Source: Burkholderia sp. BCC1644 (GTDB taxonomy: Bacteria > Pseudomonadota > Gammaproteobacteria > Burkholderiales > Burkholderiaceae). Taken from it: a stretch of DNA of 54,720 bases. Both the position numbers and the translations under genes were made by a program. The stretch covers positions 1 through 54,720 of the forward strand of contig NZ_CADFEI010000034.1 in the NCBI RefSeq assembly GCF_902833225.1, given 5' to 3'. This document shows, piece after piece, positions 52,249 through 54,720 of the stretch (the first letter of the stretch is position 1; each line of letters opens with the position of its first letter). The notes beneath the pieces were generated by a model that did no database searches, was not told where the DNA came from, and was given only the letters and a program-made list of their open reading frames with translations.

Positions 52249-53196
52249 TTACTCGACGTCCTCGTCATCCTCCATATCGGCATCCTCCTCCGCGCGTTCC
52301 GGCGCGGCATACGCGCTCGCCTGTTCGAGCAGCCAGCCGCGGAACAGCTCCAGCGGCTTGCTGTGGCTGAATTCCGTCGGATACACGAGGTAGTACGCCG
52401 AATCGCCGACCGTCGCCGCGTCGCACGGCACGACCAGGCCGAGCTGCTGCAACTGTTCCTCGACGAAGAACTTCGGCACGAGCGCGATCCCGAGCCCGGC
52501 CGCGGCCGCGCTGATCAGCATCGTATGCAGCTCGTAGCGCACGCCCTGCATCGTGCGGATGTCCTCGACGCCGTGCGTCTCGAACCACTGCGCCCACGCG
52601 CCGGGGCGCGTCGTCGAGTGCAGCAGCGGATACGCGAGCAGATCCTCGACGCGCTCGACGGGCCCGTCGAGCAGCGCGGGCGAGCAGATCGGCACGACTT
52701 CTTCGCCGAACAGGTAGTCGGACGACGTACCGGGCCAGGTCGGCTTGCCGTAGTGGATCGCGGCCTCGAAGTGCGTGTCCTCGAACGAGAACAGGTCGGT
52801 GCGGCTGCCCATGTTCACGCGCACGTCGGGCGTGCGGTCGTAGAAGCTCTTGATGCGCGGGATCAGCCAGTGCGACGCGAAGGTCGGCAGCACCGCGAGC
52901 TCGAGATAGCCGCCGCCGCTGCCGTGCGCGATGATCGACAGCGTGTCGCGGTCGAGCGTTTCCAGCGCACGTCGCACCTGCGTGCCGTACAGCTTGCCGG
53001 CGCGCGTCAGCACGACGCGCTGCTTCACCCGGGCGAACAGCCGCACGCCGAGGCTGGCCTCCAGCGTCGCGATCTGGCGCGATACCGCGCTTTCGGTCAG
53101 GAACAGCTCCTTGGCCGCGTGCGTGAAGCTCTCGTGGCGTGCGGCGGCTTCGAAGGCCACGAGCGCGCCCATGTTGGGGATCTTGAATTTACGCAT
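52249..53196 (-). CDS. LysR-family transcriptional regulator (GcvA-like)
   Basis: A 315-residue LTTR of the GcvA-like group: MRKFKIPNMGALVAFEAAARHESFTHAAKELFLTESAVSRQIATLE with the helix-turn-helix at residues about 23-42. The last 20 residues are strongly acidic (ERAEEDADMEDDEDVE), an unusual tail for the family. The gene is divergent from the DUF1338 gene, its likely target. Start ATG 53196 is chosen because an upstream extension is low-complexity. A run of nine G/C bases lies 39 bases upstream. Confidence 0.92.
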   Translation of the reverse strand: MRKFKIPNMGALVAFEAAARHESFTHAAKELFLTESAVSRQIATLEASLGVRLFARVKQRVVLTRAGKLYGTQVRRALETLDRDTLSIIAHGSGGGYLELAVLPTFASHWLIPRIKSFYDRTPDVRVNMGSRTDLFSFEDTHFEAAIHYGKPTWPGTSSDYLFGEEVVPICSPALLDGPVERVEDLLAYPLLHSTTRPGAWAQWFETHGVEDIRTMQGVRYELHTMLISAAAAGLGIALVPKFFVEEQLQQLGLVVPCDAATVGDSAYYLVYPTEFSHSKPLELFRGWLLEQASAYAAPERAEEDADMEDDEDVE

Positions 53197-53234
53197 GATG
53201 CTCGATTCGTCTGACGAACAGGGCCGCGCCGCGC

Positions 53235-53243
53235 GGGGGGGGG
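53235..53243. repeat. G9 homopolymer in a divergent promoter region
   Basis: Nine consecutive G (C on the LysR strand) between the divergent LysR and DUF1338 genes. Such tracts can slip during replication and alter promoter spacing. Sequencing error is an alternative. Confidence 0.6.
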
Positions 53244-53422
53244 AAGGCGGGCGAGGAATGGCTAATAATTCCAAAAACTCATCACGTGTCAATTTAATCT
53301 CGCTTTACGCCCGGCTGCAACCCTTTGAATAATGCTCCCCACGCAAGGCCAGGCGCCCGCTGGGCGGCCGGCCAACGAGTTGCCGGCACGTTTGCCGGCG
53401 GTCCCCCGAGACGAGAATCCTG

Positions 53423-54451
53423 ATGCGCAATCCGAATATCGAGAGCTTGCTGACGAAGCTGCTGGGACAGGCGAAGACCGACGCCCTGTTCTCGACCCTG
53501 AACATGCCGGCCATCCTCGAAGAATGGGAAGACGGCGTCGTGACGCGCGCGGAAATCGCGCAGGCGATGAACATGGCGCTGTTCGAAGGGCTGCTCGAGC
53601 GTTCGGCGAACGGCCGGGCCTACACGGCCGAAGCGATCGAAAGCGGCGGCTCGGTCTATTTCGACCACGGCGCGCTGCGCACGGTGCGCTGGCCGAACAC
53701 GGGCGCGCTGCCGCCGGGCGAAGCCGCGTTCACGCGCATCCTGCGTCCGCTCGGCTTCCGCCTGAACGGCCGCTACCCGCTCGACAAGCTCGGCATGACG
53801 GGCCGCGCGTATGCGCATGAAGACGCACCGGACGAAATCGCGCAGTTCTTCGTCAGCGAACTGCATCCGGAACGTTTCTCGAAGGAATTCCAGCAGGCCG
53901 TGACGAACGTCGTCGGCTCGTCGCGCGATCCGCTGTCGCCGGCGGCCGTCGCGCTGCTGTGGGAAGTCGAGCGCGAAGGCTGGCTGTCGCTGGACGCCGC
54001 GCAGGCGCTGCTGCCGGAAATCGTCGGTGCGTTCGCGCGCCAGCACGACTTGCCGAACGAACTCGACTACGAAACGCTGCTGATGGAATCGGCGGAAATG
54101 GCGTGGATCTCGACCGAAGGCAACGCGTTCAACCACGCGACCGACCGCGTCGCCGACGTGTTCAAGCTGTCCGACGACGAGAAGGCGAAGGGCCGGCCGA
54201 TGAAGCCGGAAGTCGAGCGCTCGCGCTCGGGCCGCGTGTTCCAGACCGCGTATCGTGCCGACACCGTCGAGCGCGAGTTCCGCACGCGCGACGGCGGCAC
54301 GGTGAAGCGCAACGTGCCGGGCTCGTTCTACGAGTTCATCACGCGCAAGCGCACGTTCGACCAGGGCGCGCGCCGCTGGGTGACCGACCTGCGTTTCGAT
54401 GCGGGCAACGCGCAAGGCATCTTCAAGATGACGGCGAACGCGGCGAAGTAA
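53423..54451 (+). CDS. DUF1338 protein, 2-oxoadipate dioxygenase/decarboxylase-like
   Basis: A 342-residue DUF1338 protein. The expected metal/substrate residues H82 and R86 are seen in VYFDHGALRTVRW; the family member HglS of Pseudomonas putida converts 2-oxoadipate to 2-hydroxyglutarate in lysine catabolism with a vicinal-oxygen-chelate-like Fe site. This protein is clearly shorter than HglS (about 460 residues). The precise substrate is not known. It is divergent from a LysR gene; GAGA precedes ATG 53423 weakly. Confidence 0.82.
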   Translation: MRNPNIESLLTKLLGQAKTDALFSTLNMPAILEEWEDGVVTRAEIAQAMNMALFEGLLERSANGRAYTAEAIESGGSVYFDHGALRTVRWPNTGALPPGEAAFTRILRPLGFRLNGRYPLDKLGMTGRAYAHEDAPDEIAQFFVSELHPERFSKEFQQAVTNVVGSSRDPLSPAAVALLWEVEREGWLSLDAAQALLPEIVGAFARQHDLPNELDYETLLMESAEMAWISTEGNAFNHATDRVADVFKLSDDEKAKGRPMKPEVERSRSGRVFQTAYRADTVEREFRTRDGGTVKRNVPGSFYEFITRKRTFDQGARRWVTDLRFDAGNAQGIFKMTANAAK

Positions 54452-54617
54452 CGAACGGAGGGCGGCGCGCGACGTGCGCCGTTGAAGACGTGAGCGGATC
54501 GGGCAGGGCGTGCATGCGTCCTGCCCGATTTGCGTTGGGCGGCCGCGATGCAGCGGAACGCCGTGTCGCGGTCGATTGCGTCGTCGGGAAGACGAGGGGG
54601 TGCCCCTATGTGTTTCG

Positions 54618-54720
54618 TCAAGCGTTAGGGACTGACTTGGGTTGGTAAATGGTGCCGTCGCGCAGCATGGCGAACAGAACGTCGCAGCGTCGCCGTGCGA
54701 GCGCGATGAGCGCTTGGTTA
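54618..54720 (-). mobile_element. 3' end of an IS110-family transposase, cut by the window edge
   Basis: Minus-strand reading gives NQALIALARRRCDVLFAML then RDGTIYQPKSVPNA and stop (TGA at 54620-54618). This is the common C terminus of IS110/IS1111 transposases of Burkholderia. Only 33 codons are in the window. No clear element end is visible to its left. Confidence 0.8.

Noticed and set aside
1..54720. CRISPR arrays, tRNA or rRNA genes
   Set aside because: No regular spaced repeats and no tRNA- or rRNA-like stretch were noticed on reading; a dedicated search would be needed to exclude a divergent tRNA.

Overview
The window looks like a secondary chromosome of a Burkholderia, probably of the cepacia complex. 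It is very GC-rich, has dense LysR/AraC/Lrp/LacI regulators beside small catabolic operons, carries a second-copy style glmS and panB, and ends in an IS110-type transposase. This assignment is inferred from gene content; no search was run.

Layout. 1-4300: the end of glyA, a divergent APC permease, a barrel-fold protein, an FMN reductase and its divergent LysR. 4295-5776: a cysteine desulfurase fused to a DUF442 phosphatase-like domain. 6047-13262 (minus strand): a compact orphan type VI secretion cluster in the order vgrG, Tle3-type lipase, Tla3-type adaptor, PAAR tip and a KorA/TrfB-like regulator. 14272-22792 (plus strand): MFS transporter, LysR, then a hydroquinone ring-cleavage operon (two-subunit hydroquinone 1,2-dioxygenase, 4-hydroxymuconic semialdehyde dehydrogenase, maleylacetate reductase, YciI-like protein, Rieske ferredoxin) and a porin. 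23222-24734: two proteins of unknown function, the second behind a structured leader with a tiny upstream ORF.

24735-28425 is an accessory island of visibly lower GC just downstream of glmS. It carries two different TcmP (three-Cys-motif partner) genes and a DUF5131 (Gp37/Gp68) gene whose promoter region holds an almost perfect LexA box. This is the best candidate for an undescribed system: an SOS-inducible, possibly radical-SAM-linked, defence or DNA-damage module.

28426-40246: glmS divergent from an Lrp regulator, panB, an AraC regulator, ogt with a decayed alkA/ada remnant, a uronate locus (ExuT-like transporter, LacI regulator and uronate dehydrogenase, with shared palindromic operators), a DUF1330 protein, an exported protein, and a MerR/Old-Yellow-Enzyme pair with a classic 19-bp-spacer operator. 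40313-52235: two TonB-dependent receptors (one with PepSY and DUF2946 partners, one behind a Fur-like box), a LysE exporter, a GapN-type dehydrogenase and small unknown proteins. 52249-54720: a LysR divergent from a DUF1338 (2-oxoadipate dioxygenase/decarboxylase-like) gene, then the 3' end of an IS110-family transposase cut by the window edge.
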